Assembly: GCA_020061465.1 (NCBI GenBank)
Contig: JAGUYG010000005.1
Location: 1 to 36,906, forward strand
Reading direction: 5' to 3'
DNA: 36,906 nucleotides
From: Ignavibacteriales bacterium
GTDB taxonomy: Bacteria > Bacteroidota > Ignavibacteria > Ignavibacteriales > Ignavibacteriaceae
Shown: piece by piece, positions 1-7,281 of the stretch
How positions within the stretch are numbered: position 1 is the first letter of the stretch
Layout: every line of letters starts with the position of its first letter
Notes under the pieces: generated by a model
What the model saw: the letters and a program-made list of their open reading frames with translations, nothing else
Told to the model about the DNA's origin: nothing
Database searches by the model: none
Made by a program: the position numbers and the translations under genes

Positions 1-4
1 GCAG

Positions 5-152
5 TTCTGACAGAAATACAAATACAAAGTTAGCACTGATAATAAGTCTCTCTCTTTTTAAGAGAGAGATTAGAGAGAGTTTAAGTACCGGGAAAATTAA
101 GAGCAACAAAAAAGTTTGCTGAAAAAACAAACTTTTTTAACGTAGTAGCACT
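5..152. repeat. Left copy of a terminal inverted repeat element
   Basis: This segment matches the reverse complement of 36712-36879 from TTCTGACAGAA at its outer edge to CGTAGTAGCACT at its inner edge. The inner 110 bases match closely and the outer 45 only loosely. It contains two hairpins: TCTCTCTCTT/AAGAGAGAGA (47-56 and 60-69) and AAAAAAGTTTG/CAAACTTTTTT (about 109-138), the second flanked by T-runs and terminator-like. It carries no coding sequence. It could be a dispersed, MITE-like repeat; lying at both window edges also fits an assembly that broke at a multi-copy repeat. Confidence 0.85.
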
Positions 153-158
153 TTGTAA

Positions 159-180
159 GAACCTCCGACCCGCTTCGGAG
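159..180 (-). pseudogene. tRNA fragment: variable loop and 5' T-arm, cut in the T-loop
   Basis: Read on the minus strand this is CGAAGCGGGTCGGAGGTTC, which looks like the end of an anticodon arm, the variable loop, a T-stem GGAGG and the start of a T-loop (TTC). At the T-loop the similarity stops and the sequence runs into TTACAAAGTG and then the terminal repeat element. No 3' acceptor half is visible inside the window. It is short, so the identification rests on similarity to the two neighbouring tRNA-like segments. Confidence 0.4.
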
Positions 181-217
181 ACTTTCAAACAGACGTTTAG
201 AATTCTTTAAAATAAAA

Positions 218-243
218 ATGCGAAAGAACTTTTTCTTTCGCAT
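218..243. terminator. Strong bidirectional Rho-independent terminator
   Basis: The hairpin is a perfect 11-bp stem, ATGCGAAAGAA (218-228) and TTCTTTCGCAT (233-243), with a 4-nt loop. It is followed by CTTTTTG on the plus strand, and on the minus strand by TTTTATTTT (from the A-rich stretch at 209-217). It therefore has the form of an intrinsic terminator in both directions. It lies directly behind the minus-strand tRNA 3' fragment at 250-293. Confidence 0.75.
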
Positions 244-249
244 CTTTTT

Positions 250-293
250 GCGGGCTCGGAAGGATTTGCATGTCCCTATGGGAAACCTTCGAC
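250..293 (-). pseudogene. tRNA 3' fragment with a 15-nt palindromic insert in the T-loop
   Basis: On the minus strand the T-stem GAAGG (286-290) pairs with CCTTC (259-263), followed by the acceptor 3' strand CGAGCCC (252-258). The T-loop should be TTCAAAT. Here TT and CAAAT are separated by 15 nt at 269-283 containing the palindrome TCCC-ata-GGGA. No 5' half (acceptor 5' strand, D-arm, anticodon arm) is found upstream, so it cannot be an intact tRNA gene. The terminator at 218-243 follows immediately, as expected behind a former tRNA. Confidence 0.6.
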
Positions 294-315
294 ACAATAC
301 AATCTTAAAATAAAG

Positions 316-335
316 AGGCGAAGTAAACTTCGCCT
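316..335 (-). terminator. Terminator-like hairpin behind the tRNA-Met-like gene
   Basis: AGGCGAAG (316-323) and CTTCGCCT (328-335) form a perfect 8-bp stem with a TAAA/TTTA loop. On the minus strand it is followed by CTTTATTTTAAG, a modest T-rich tail. It begins 7 nt after the 3' end of the tRNA-like gene at 342-446, which is the usual place for a tRNA terminator. Confidence 0.6.
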
Positions 336-341
336 TACAAG

Positions 342-446
342 TAGGCTCGGAAGGACTTTCCCGAAGGGAACACTTTGTGAGAAACTCCAACCCGCTGATT
401 ATGAGTCAGCTGCTCTAACTCCGCCAGAGGAGGAAGCTACGAGCTT
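342..446 (-). pseudogene. Interrupted tRNA-Met (CAT) with insertions in D-loop and T-loop
   Basis: The minus strand carries an anticodon arm GCTGA-CTCATAA-TCAGC with anticodon CAT, typical of elongator Met or lysidine-Ile tRNA. Acceptor strands AAGCTCG (440-446) and CGAGCCT (343-349) pair in 6 of 7 positions. The total is 105 nt instead of about 77. The excess sits in the D-loop (roughly 8 nt, including CTCC/GGAG) and in the T-loop. In the T-loop about 22 nt with CACAAAGTG and TTCCCttcGGGAA separate the TT from the AGT. The T-stem pairs in only 4 of 5 positions. A normal tRNA fold looks impossible, so I treat it as a pseudogene unless the inserts are processed out. Confidence 0.6.
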
Positions 447-536
447 AAAATATTTCAAAATTAAAAATGCAAAATGATTTTTTTTGATTTTTGATCGGAT
501 TTATGGACACAGGGACTGTTTTGGAGTGAGGCAGAT

Positions 537-2273
537 CTATAAATCAATTCGCAGTGCGATACCGAAGTCATAGTCAGTCGTTGTAGTTCCTTTAAGTGAT
601 TCGCGCCGCCGCTGCATCTCATAGCGAACCTCGAAAAACATTTGATTAACGATCTCGTAGGCAACGAACGCTTGAAATCGACTCGTCTTCACAAGATTGC
701 CGCCGAGAAACTCTTTGATGTCGGTATCTTTCCCCCCGCGATGCGGCTGGAAAATGTCCCCACCCACGTTTTTCACAAGCATGCCCGTATTTGTGTCGTA
801 GATGTTGTTCCCTTCGCGCTGAGTCTCGAACCGAAATGACGATATCAACTTGCGGCTGAAGAGATAATCGAGCCGAAAGAACCAGCTATCGGCGTTCGGG
901 CCGATGTGATGTCCAAGTATGCGGCTCCCGCTCGTATAACTGTTGTTGCGCGATCGTCCGTGCGAAAACGTGTACGGCTCAACGCGCGTGTATTCAGCGG
1001 CGAGCGTAACATTTGGAACGCCGAACAGATCGACCGCCATTCCTCCGATTTGATACGCGTATCGGTTTGTCCAAACGTCCGTCCCCCAGTCGGGAAAATT
1101 GATGTCATCAAATACAATACCGGCATGCAGTTGCCATCCTTTCACAAATCTCGTCTTGATGTCGAATACCCACAGAACATTGTCCCGCTCGTCCCTCGAA
1201 CGCTGAGCAGATTCGATGAGTTTCAGCGGGTTGAGATACGCCAGGTCGGGCGAACGATTGCTGTAAATGGCTATCTCTTGAAATCCAATGTCGAAAAGAG
1301 AAGGGAACGAAAGCGAAAATCTGTGTGCCGCAAAATACTTGTCGGCAGTCACCGGCTCGACAAACTGATACGATGTATCTGAAGGCAAAGTGAAGCGAAC
1401 ATCCGACCGGCTTCCGAGTAGCCACGCATGAAGAAACGTGTATTTGAACGACTTATACTCTGCATCCAACCGAATGAAATCATACACACGGACATTGTCG
1501 GAAGCAATCAGCTTATCCCCATAACCGTTTCCCCATAATAGACGCTCTCGACCCAACTGAGTAGAGACAATGTCACCGTCGTACCGAACATATCCTTCCG
1601 TAAAGTCGAAGTTTCTCGCATTCGTTGTGGCAAGTCCATAGCTTTGGCTGATCAGCTTGTCACGAAATAAAAGCTCTCTGCTTCCCCAATACTGTGCATT
1701 TGTCGCCTGCAGATAGTAGCCGAGTCGGCTGAAAACTGTTCCGCGGATCCTCCCGCCGAATTGCACAAATGTCGCATTCTTCTCCCTCAACGTCTCGCTT
1801 GTACTCTTGCGCGAGTCAACCGTAAGCAAACCATCGACAAAGAACGTCACATTCGTGTCAGCATACGCGTACAGGAATTTCTGTCTCTCCGTCAACATGC
1901 CGCTAACTGCAGCACCGAACGATGGCTCCCGTGAATCGACCAGCATGTGGTATCCCTCCGTCGTTCCATAAACGTCATACTCAAATTCAGTGAAGAAGTC
2001 CTCGAGAATGTCGACTTCAACACCGGTCAGTTCACGTTCCTTCGTGTGCACTTCTTTGAGACATCCGGCTATTTGTCGCCTCGACAACGGAAGGACCGCA
2101 TCGTAATAGCGCTCGATGATGCCCTTCACTTCCATACGTTTGAGAAAGCGGTAAACCGGATGATCCGTAGGAACATTTTCCGCTTGCGCATGCAGTGGAG
2201 AAGGAACCCACAGAATGATGGAAACGAAGAAGAGGAATTTAGCAATTTGGTTGAACTTGATGTGATTCTTCAA
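537..2273 (-). CDS. Wzi-like capsule assembly outer-membrane protein
   Basis: This 578-residue protein resembles the capsule assembly Wzi family, outer-membrane beta-barrels that help hold polysaccharide at the cell surface. It has an N-terminal signal sequence (LFFVSIILWVPSPLHAQ), then a periplasmic region and many alternating beta-strand segments. It ends in DFGIALRIDL, whose hydrophobic last residue is typical of outer-membrane barrels. I place the start at a TTG at 2273: GGAG stands 7 nt upstream, and the codon overlaps the stop of the DUF2279 gene as TTGA. An ATG at 2291 is the alternative but has no Shine-Dalgarno sequence. The gene is visibly more GC-rich than the polysaccharide genes upstream. 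It is the last gene of the run before the tRNA remnants, and its place here supports a role in surface attachment of the product. Confidence 0.8.
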   Translation of the reverse strand: MKNHIKFNQIAKFLFFVSIILWVPSPLHAQAENVPTDHPVYRFLKRMEVKGIIERYYDAVLPLSRRQIAGCLKEVHTKERELTGVEVDILEDFFTEFEYDVYGTTEGYHMLVDSREPSFGAAVSGMLTERQKFLYAYADTNVTFFVDGLLTVDSRKSTSETLREKNATFVQFGGRIRGTVFSRLGYYLQATNAQYWGSRELLFRDKLISQSYGLATTNARNFDFTEGYVRYDGDIVSTQLGRERLLWGNGYGDKLIASDNVRVYDFIRLDAEYKSFKYTFLHAWLLGSRSDVRFTLPSDTSYQFVEPVTADKYFAAHRFSLSFPSLFDIGFQEIAIYSNRSPDLAYLNPLKLIESAQRSRDERDNVLWVFDIKTRFVKGWQLHAGIVFDDINFPDWGTDVWTNRYAYQIGGMAVDLFGVPNVTLAAEYTRVEPYTFSHGRSRNNSYTSGSRILGHHIGPNADSWFFRLDYLFSRKLISSFRFETQREGNNIYDTNTGMLVKNVGGDIFQPHRGGKDTDIKEFLGGNLVKTSRFQAFVAYEIVNQMFFEVRYEMQRRRESLKGTTTTDYDFGIALRIDL

Positions 2274-3397
2274 AAGTACACTCCATACCATATAGTGGAT
2301 GGGGAAATTCTCACTGCCGGAGCCGGCCATCGTATGAAATTCAGGGCCCGTCCGAGAGACCGGAGAAACCATGTGTTGTTAGGAATGATCTTCGTCATGT
2401 CGTAATCGAGACCGATGAAGACAACCGGATAGGGATTCTGTCCTTTCACATCTCTCGCGGCGTAGCCCACTGCCAATCCGAGAAAATCGGGCCAGTACGG
2501 CTCCAAAGATGAGGGGAGAAGATTGTTTACTTTTAGCCCGAGCCAAAAGGTTTGCCCTTCGTAGTCGTCCATCATCAAACGTTTCTGTCCGGGAAAGGAT
2601 CCGGGTGTGTGGATATTTTGCGAAGGCCAGTAGCTAAACTTGACATCCACATTTTCCAGAGACGGAATGTAATACCGAGCAATGGGCCACAGAGCACCGA
2701 GCGTGTTCGCGGCGAAATCCACTCGATCAAATCCCCACGCTGAAAACCCATCCTGGATCTCGATGTATGTTTGGAAAATGAAACTCGCCCCTGCTCCCAT
2801 CCAAATCGCTGTCGGCTCAGGTACGTTCGCCCACTCGAACGACTTGCTCGCGATGTATGTAAGAAGGGAAGCTCCAAAGAAATGACCAATCTTATCAACC
2901 CAAAGACCGTAACGGAGATCCTCCAGGAAGTGAAACGGTGCACGGTTATCTTTCCACCATCCATTCTGCTGATAGATGTGGATAGCCAACATTCCACCGA
3001 CTAACGTTCCTCCCACAATTGCCAAACGTCCGTATGATAACTCTGATGAGGAATCAACGCTGATTTTACGCGGCACATCCAAATCAGAATTCTCTTCAGA
3101 GGCGTGCGAGATGTGACTCGTCGAATCAGAATCAGTGAGTCGCGATTCGCTGAACACCAACTGAGCCGGTGAGACACACACGAGAGCAAAAAGACAAACC
3201 GATAGAGACCGTGTAATAAGTATTTTGCTAATAAATAACTCACCCTGAATCCCTCTCTTGAAAAGAGAGGGACTTTGAAAATAGAGCGAAATCGCCCCTT
3301 CTCTTTGTAAGAGAAGGGGTAGGGGGATGAGTTCGGTTGCTTTAAAGAACCTTTTACACAAGCTCGATAGGCTCGGCCACCGTATTTTCCACTTCAT
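2270..3397 (-). CDS. DUF2279 (YfiM-like) membrane protein with a repeat in its N-terminus
   Basis: The central part (DKIGHFFGASLLTYIASK ... GFSAWGFDRVDFAANTLGAL) matches the DUF2279/YfiM family, whose function is unknown. Members are often predicted envelope proteins. Before it lies a hydrophobic signal-like stretch (RSLSVCLFALVCVSPAQ) and one membrane segment (AIVGGTLVGGMLAIHIY). The start chosen is ATG at 3397, giving 375 residues, with GGAA 9 nt upstream. About 31 residues following the first 20 (TELIPLPLLLQREG onwards) are the translation of a dispersed palindromic repeat at 3238-3335, so the natural N-terminus has been split or replaced. No canonical in-frame start exists after the repeat. 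The open frame extends upstream to 3532 through more palindromes, which I do not believe are coding. Its 3' end overlaps the Wzi-like gene. Confidence 0.7.
   Translation of the reverse strand: MKWKIRWPSLSSLCKRFFKATELIPLPLLLQREGAISLYFQSPSLFKRGIQGELFISKILITRSLSVCLFALVCVSPAQLVFSESRLTDSDSTSHISHASEENSDLDVPRKISVDSSSELSYGRLAIVGGTLVGGMLAIHIYQQNGWWKDNRAPFHFLEDLRYGLWVDKIGHFFGASLLTYIASKSFEWANVPEPTAIWMGAGASFIFQTYIEIQDGFSAWGFDRVDFAANTLGALWPIARYYIPSLENVDVKFSYWPSQNIHTPGSFPGQKRLMMDDYEGQTFWLGLKVNNLLPSSLEPYWPDFLGLAVGYAARDVKGQNPYPVVFIGLDYDMTKIIPNNTWFLRSLGRALNFIRWPAPAVRISPSTIWYGVYF
3238..3335. repeat. Double-hairpin palindromic repeat, copy 1 (inside DUF2279 N-terminus)
   Basis: Two hairpins lie in tandem: TCCCTCTCTT-GA-AAAGAGAGGGA near 3250-3271 and CCCCTTCTCTT-TG-TAAGAGAAGGGG near 3296-3319. 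They are bordered by CTCACCCTGAAT on one side and GGGATGAG on the other. The same architecture occurs inverted at 33388-33474. Similar CTCACCC...CCCTCTCTT arrays are common dispersed repeats in many bacterial genomes. Confidence 0.85.
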
Positions 3398-3424
3398 ATT
3401 CAAACTATTTCCATTCTTTTGCCG

Positions 3425-3680
3425 TCCCCCAGACCTGCCCGACTGACTGGCGTCAGCATGTCGGGCGGGCTCGTTCGAACCCCCGCCTGCCATGCCTTCG
3501 GCAGGTAAACCGGACTGGCAGGAGTGTCTCATCCTTTCTTTTGTTGTTTTTGTGTCAACCTATTTCAGGACAAGACAGAAGGGGTTGCCTGCCCCGCTAT
3601 GTTAAGCTTGCAGAAGCAGGCGGGGGAGGATGAGTTCTACCTGCCCGCCATGTCGATAGCCCGCCGCGGCGGGAAAAAGA
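3425..3680. repeat. Cluster of GC-rich palindromic repeats in a 400-base gene-free stretch
   Basis: The interval 3398-3798 has no credible gene. It holds at least three GC-rich palindromes. One is CCTGCCCGAC (3434-3443) with GTCGGGCGGG (3460-3469) enclosing TGAC-tggc-GTCA. The second is GCCTGCCCCGC...GCAGGCGGGG around 3590-3627. The third is a segment starting GATGAGTTCTACCTGCCCG at about 3629 that recurs at 4729. The segments are much richer in G+C than the flanking genes. The open frame passing through 3400-3532 is a translation of this repeat sequence, not a protein domain. Confidence 0.75.
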
Positions 3681-3798
3681 GGATAACCAAAGTGTTATTA
3701 ATCAAATTAATTTAGAAGTTTAATGCATCGAAACATCCATAATTCTGATTGAATTAAAAACTCTTTGAGTATCCTCAAAATAACCTGTTATTTAAATT

Positions 3799-4710
3799 TT
3801 ACTTGGTCAACAACATTTTTTTGGAAAGTGTTTTACCAATAGCTTTTAATTTATAAACATAAACTCCGCTTGATAATCCGCCGAAGGCGGACGCGTTAAA
3901 ATTGACTCGATAGCTTCCGGCTGACTTGTAACCATCAACAAGAGTTGCGACTTCAACACCGAGCAAATTATAGACCTTTAACGAAACATTTGAACCTTTT
4001 AAAATTGAATACTCAATATGGGTACCCGGGTTGAATGGATTAGGATAATTTTGTTTTAGCTCAAAGTCTTTTGGAATAGTACTAAGTACTTCCTCGCCGA
4101 CATCTACCAGAGTTTGATCGCCGGCGCCAATCTCAGAGAAATGACTGATTTTGGCAGTGACTTTTGTCGGTTCATTGATTGTTAAAATATCGATGTTGGT
4201 GAACCCAACTCCAGTCTTATAATAAGCGAATTGCCATGTCGTTCCGGGTGTATATCCAAGAGTCGAAATCATTGCATCGAATTGAGTTGTGCGCGGCATC
4301 TCAAAAACTGCAGCTTTATTATTTAAAAACCAGAAATCAGCTCCGATAACTCCATCGACTTCGAACACACCAAGGAACCAGACTTTTTTGCCGTCAATCA
4401 TCCAGGGAATAGTTGGTGGCACTTCCATTAAAATTCTAATTGATATATTTCTATCGATTCCGCCATCCTCGACATAAAATTTAGAACCTGCGATTCCATC
4501 ATAGTAATATTGATAAACATCAAATGGTGGTGACAACGTTTTCGTTGGAATAATATAATTCTGCCCTTCAACGATCTTTCCGGTTGTAACTTCCTGAATG
4601 CTGAAACCTTGTGAAACGAATAATGTAATAGAAATTGTGTCAGGCGGTGTTTGTGAATAAGTTAGACTTGCAGTGAATAATACTGCCAAAAGAAGTATAA
4701 GTTTTTTCAT
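3799..4710 (-). CDS. Secreted protein with type IX secretion (T9SS type A) sorting domain
   Basis: This 303-residue protein has a classical signal peptide (MKKLILLLAVLFTASLTYSQ), a middle region of about 190 residues that I do not recognise, and a C-terminal T9SS type A sorting domain. The domain runs from FELKQNYPNPFNPGTHIEYS to the end KTLSKKMLLTK, with the usual YNLLGVEV and SGVYVYKL motifs. Proteins of this kind are exported by the Por/type IX system and attached to, or released from, the cell surface. The start is ATG at 4710 with GAGGGG three nt upstream; an upstream in-frame ATG at 4752 lies in repeat DNA. Its position among capsule genes suggests a surface partner of the polysaccharide, which is inference only. 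Confidence 0.85.
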   Translation of the reverse strand: MKKLILLLAVLFTASLTYSQTPPDTISITLFVSQGFSIQEVTTGKIVEGQNYIIPTKTLSPPFDVYQYYYDGIAGSKFYVEDGGIDRNISIRILMEVPPTIPWMIDGKKVWFLGVFEVDGVIGADFWFLNNKAAVFEMPRTTQFDAMISTLGYTPGTTWQFAYYKTGVGFTNIDILTINEPTKVTAKISHFSEIGAGDQTLVDVGEEVLSTIPKDFELKQNYPNPFNPGTHIEYSILKGSNVSLKVYNLLGVEVATLVDGYKSAGSYRVNFNASAFGGLSSGVYVYKLKAIGKTLSKKMLLTK

Positions 4711-4728
4711 GTTCCCCTCGTTTTTTTT

Positions 4729-4780
4729 TGATGAGTTCCACCTGCCCGCCATGTCTATAGCGAAAAGGTAGGCGGGATAG
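4729..4780. repeat. Short GC-rich repeat, second copy of the GATGAGTTC family
   Basis: The segment starts GATGAGTTCCACCTGCCCG, continues with CCATGTCTATAGC, and ends in GGTAGGCGGG. It matches 3629-3670 almost base for base in the first 40 nt (one T/C and one G/T difference). The ends CCTGCCCGCC and GGTAGGCGGG can pair. It lies just upstream of the T9SS gene's ribosome binding site. Confidence 0.7.
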
Positions 4781-4837
4781 TTACCAAAATAAAATCCTTA
4801 CTTTGGTATAATATCGTGATAGTTATTTAACATAATG

Positions 4838-4874
4838 CTTAATTGAAGCCCATATGAGGTGATCACCAATTAAG
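4838..4874. terminator. Inverted repeat behind the capD-like gene, possible terminator
   Basis: CTTAATTG (4838-4845) and CAATTAAG (4867-4874) form inverted arms. The perfect 10-base palindrome GGTGATCACC (4858-4867) overlaps the second arm. It begins 6 nt after the stop of the CapD-like gene. No clear T-run follows on the minus strand, so intrinsic termination is uncertain. Confidence 0.35.
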
Positions 4875-4880
4875 AAGATT

Positions 4881-6764
4881 TTAATTTTTTTTATACTCCG
4901 GAATTATTTCTGATAAATATTTAACTAATTCATTATGATCATTTGAGTCAATAATTGATTTTAAATGACCTAATTGTTTTTGAAATTTTATAAAGTAATC
5001 ATTGGATGATGCAGAAATGTTATGTATTGGATTCATTAATCTGTAGATTTTATCAATGTCTGTTTTCGAAAATGCTTCTCCTTCATATTTAATCTCCTCA
5101 AAAATCTTTTCACCTTCTTTCAAACCAATAATTTCTAACTTAATATCTTCATCTAAAACTAAACCTGAAAGTTTTACCATATCTTTAGCTAAATCTAAAA
5201 TTTTTATTGGTTCACCCATCTCGAGAACAAATGTTTCATTATTAGTCCCCAATGCGCTCGCTTGAAGAACAAGTTGAACAGCTTCAGGAATTGTCATAAA
5301 ATATCTTTTAACATCAGGATGTGTTAAAGTTATAGTCCCACCCCTTCTTAACTGATCTTGAAAAATTGGAACGACACTTCCTCTGCTACCGAGGACATTA
5401 CCAAATCTAACAGAAACGTAATTTTTATTATATTGATTTGCGTACAAATAAAAAGCCAATTCAGCAATTCTTTTTGTTACCCCCATAATGGATGATGGTT
5501 TAACAGCTTTATCAGTTGAAATCAATATCATTTTTTCAACATTATGTACCACACCTAACTTAAGTAGATTTATTGTCCCAAAAACATTATTAGAGATTGC
5601 TTCAGGAATATTTTTCTCCATCAATTCAACATGCTTATGGGCAGCAGTATGGTAGACAATTTCTGGTTTGTAAGAATTAAAAATGTGATCCATTCGTGAA
5701 TAATCTCGTATATCACCTATCAATTTCTCGAAATTATTAAATCCAATATTTTCCTGTAGTTCACGAGAAATTTGATAGATACTATTCTCTCCATGACCCA
5801 ATAATAAAATTTTATTCGGATTAAACTTAATAATTTGCCTTATAATTTCTGATCCTATTGAACCACCAGCACCAGTAATTAGCACATTTTTTGTTTTGAT
5901 AACTGACTCAACAAAGGTTAAATCAGTTTTTATCTGGTCTCGTCGTAAAAGATCTTCAATATTAATTTTTCTTAATCTATCGATACTAATCCTTCCATTT
6001 ACTAACTCAAATAAGCTGGGCATAGTTAATTTTTCAATATTAATATCTTTAAGGGATTCAAGAATTTCTCTAATTCTTGTTCCTTTGGCTGATGGAATAG
6101 CTAATACGATTAAATCCGGATTATTAGGCTCAACAATTTTTCGAATATTGTTAATCGTACCTAAGACATTTATCCCGCGAATTCTCATATTTTGCTTTTG
6201 TGGATCATCATCAACAAATCCGATAGGTAGCAACCCTGAGCTTTTATTGCTTTGCATCTCTTGAGCAATAATAACGCCGGCTTTACCTGCACCGATGATC
6301 AATACTTTTTTTACCTTTTCATAAACTGCAAATCTTTGATCAATTCTTTCTAAAATTCTAATACTCAATCTAGAAAAAGAAATATATAAAGTTGTTAGCA
6401 TGCCATCTATAATAGGAATTGATCGGGGTATAAAAATATTTATAGATAAAAAATTATGAAATAATTTGAACGTTATAAAATATTCTAAAAAAATAATTAG
6501 AACCCCACTCAAACTTATTTTAACAACCTCATCAATACTAGCATATCGCCATAATCTACTGTATAGTCCCAGAGAATATAAAACTATAATTTTGAGAATT
6601 AAATAAACCGGTACGATCAATAAAATTTCTTCCCCGTAAATACTAAATGAAGTTATATCACCTGTTCTAAGGAAAATACTAAGAATCGGCGTTACGGTAA
6701 AAGCTACAATATCAAGAACGAAAAAATGCCGATTTCTAACTTTAAATATAAGATCCCCTATCAT
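4881..6764 (-). CDS. CapD/FlaA1/WbpM-type UDP-N-acetylhexosamine 4,6-dehydratase, membrane form
   Basis: This 627-residue protein has the full-length architecture of the CapD/WbpM family. About four N-terminal membrane helices (residues 15-115) come first. A Rossmann-like domain with GAGKAGVIIAQEM follows near residue 155, and then a short-chain dehydrogenase/reductase domain with the NAD(P) motif GAGGSIGSE near 296. The catalytic region carries STDKAVKPSSIMG instead of a classic Tyr-x3-Lys, which is normal for this family. These enzymes convert UDP-GlcNAc to a 4-keto-6-deoxy intermediate used for QuiNAc, FucNAc or bacillosamine-type sugars. The start ATG at 6764 has AAGG about 9 nt upstream. 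It is preceded by a 517-base gap filled with palindromes, so it may have its own promoter. Confidence 0.92.
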   Translation of the reverse strand: MIGDLIFKVRNRHFFVLDIVAFTVTPILSIFLRTGDITSFSIYGEEILLIVPVYLILKIIVLYSLGLYSRLWRYASIDEVVKISLSGVLIIFLEYFITFKLFHNFLSINIFIPRSIPIIDGMLTTLYISFSRLSIRILERIDQRFAVYEKVKKVLIIGAGKAGVIIAQEMQSNKSSGLLPIGFVDDDPQKQNMRIRGINVLGTINNIRKIVEPNNPDLIVLAIPSAKGTRIREILESLKDINIEKLTMPSLFELVNGRISIDRLRKINIEDLLRRDQIKTDLTFVESVIKTKNVLITGAGGSIGSEIIRQIIKFNPNKILLLGHGENSIYQISRELQENIGFNNFEKLIGDIRDYSRMDHIFNSYKPEIVYHTAAHKHVELMEKNIPEAISNNVFGTINLLKLGVVHNVEKMILISTDKAVKPSSIMGVTKRIAELAFYLYANQYNKNYVSVRFGNVLGSRGSVVPIFQDQLRRGGTITLTHPDVKRYFMTIPEAVQLVLQASALGTNNETFVLEMGEPIKILDLAKDMVKLSGLVLDEDIKLEIIGLKEGEKIFEEIKYEGEAFSKTDIDKIYRLMNPIHNISASSNDYFIKFQKQLGHLKSIIDSNDHNELVKYLSEIIPEYKKN

Positions 6765-6986
6765 TATTTAGACCTTTTAAACTTGCTTCTAAAAACTTTT
6801 TGAGATTGACAATGAGTTTTTTGCAATGTATTAGAAAATATCAGACGTGTTAAATATATGGGTGTTAATTGCGTGAACCGGACTATTAGCATCATGAATG
6901 AGCCGAATCTACCTGGCGGTAGACAGGTCAAATGACAGAGTCATCACTTTGTGAAAAGGTCAAAATTGAAAATTAATGCTACACTT

Positions 6987-7240
6987 CACGAAACTTGCTT
7001 ACGCTAAAGCTTCAGCGAGGCTAAGCGTTTCGTGCATGCACGCCAAAGTGCACGCCCGCAGTTCTAGTATTTTGATATGCGGGCGTTACCTGCCTGCGCG
7101 TAGCCTGCCTTCTGAAAGTTTCATACGGCAGACACAGGCGTAGGCAAGCCGCTTCGGCAAAGGCAGGCGGCACGCAGGCGTGTAGTGAAGATTCGCTTTT
7201 ATCTCAATTTCAAAACCCGCCGTGGCGGGTTATTGAAATT
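6987..7240. repeat. Mosaic of palindromes between capD-like and aminotransferase genes
   Basis: The 517-base gap 6765-7281 has no credible gene. It holds a chain of hairpins. CACGAAAC (6987-6994) pairs with GTTTCGTG (7027-7034), enclosing GCTT/AAGC. GCCCGCA (7054-7060) pairs with TGCGGGC (7078-7084). A GC-rich block of CCTGCCTG and GGCAGGC units fills 7090-7170. A long perfect hairpin ends the chain: AATTTCAA-AACCCGCC (7206-7221) with GGCGGGTT-a-TTGAAATT (7224-7240). TCCC-tcac-GGGA at 7259-7270 closes the stretch. The last long hairpin lies 41 nt after the aminotransferase stop and could also stabilise or terminate its message. Confidence 0.8.
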
Positions 7241-7281
7241 ATCATTTTGCCATAGGCATCCCTCACGGGATTTGAGTAGGC

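Noticed and set aside
1-450. tRNA 3' fragments as attL of an integrated island
   Set aside because: No integrase gene and no matching tRNA 3' end at the right side of the window; T-loop insertion of palindromes explains the fragments better.
906-1382. 158-codon plus-strand open frame
   Set aside because: Lies wholly inside the minus-strand Wzi-like gene, has no recognisable domain or ribosome site, and is rich in Arg as shadow frames usually are.
3001-3243. 80-codon frame with a hydrophobic start (MSYLLAKYLL)
   Set aside because: A frame-shifted reading of the DUF2279 N-terminus. The signal-like helix of the real frame overlaps it, and the C-terminal part is low-quality.
3400-3532. N-terminal extension of DUF2279 to 3532
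   Set aside because: The DNA consists of GC-rich palindromes and has no protein-like content; ATG at 3397 is a better start.
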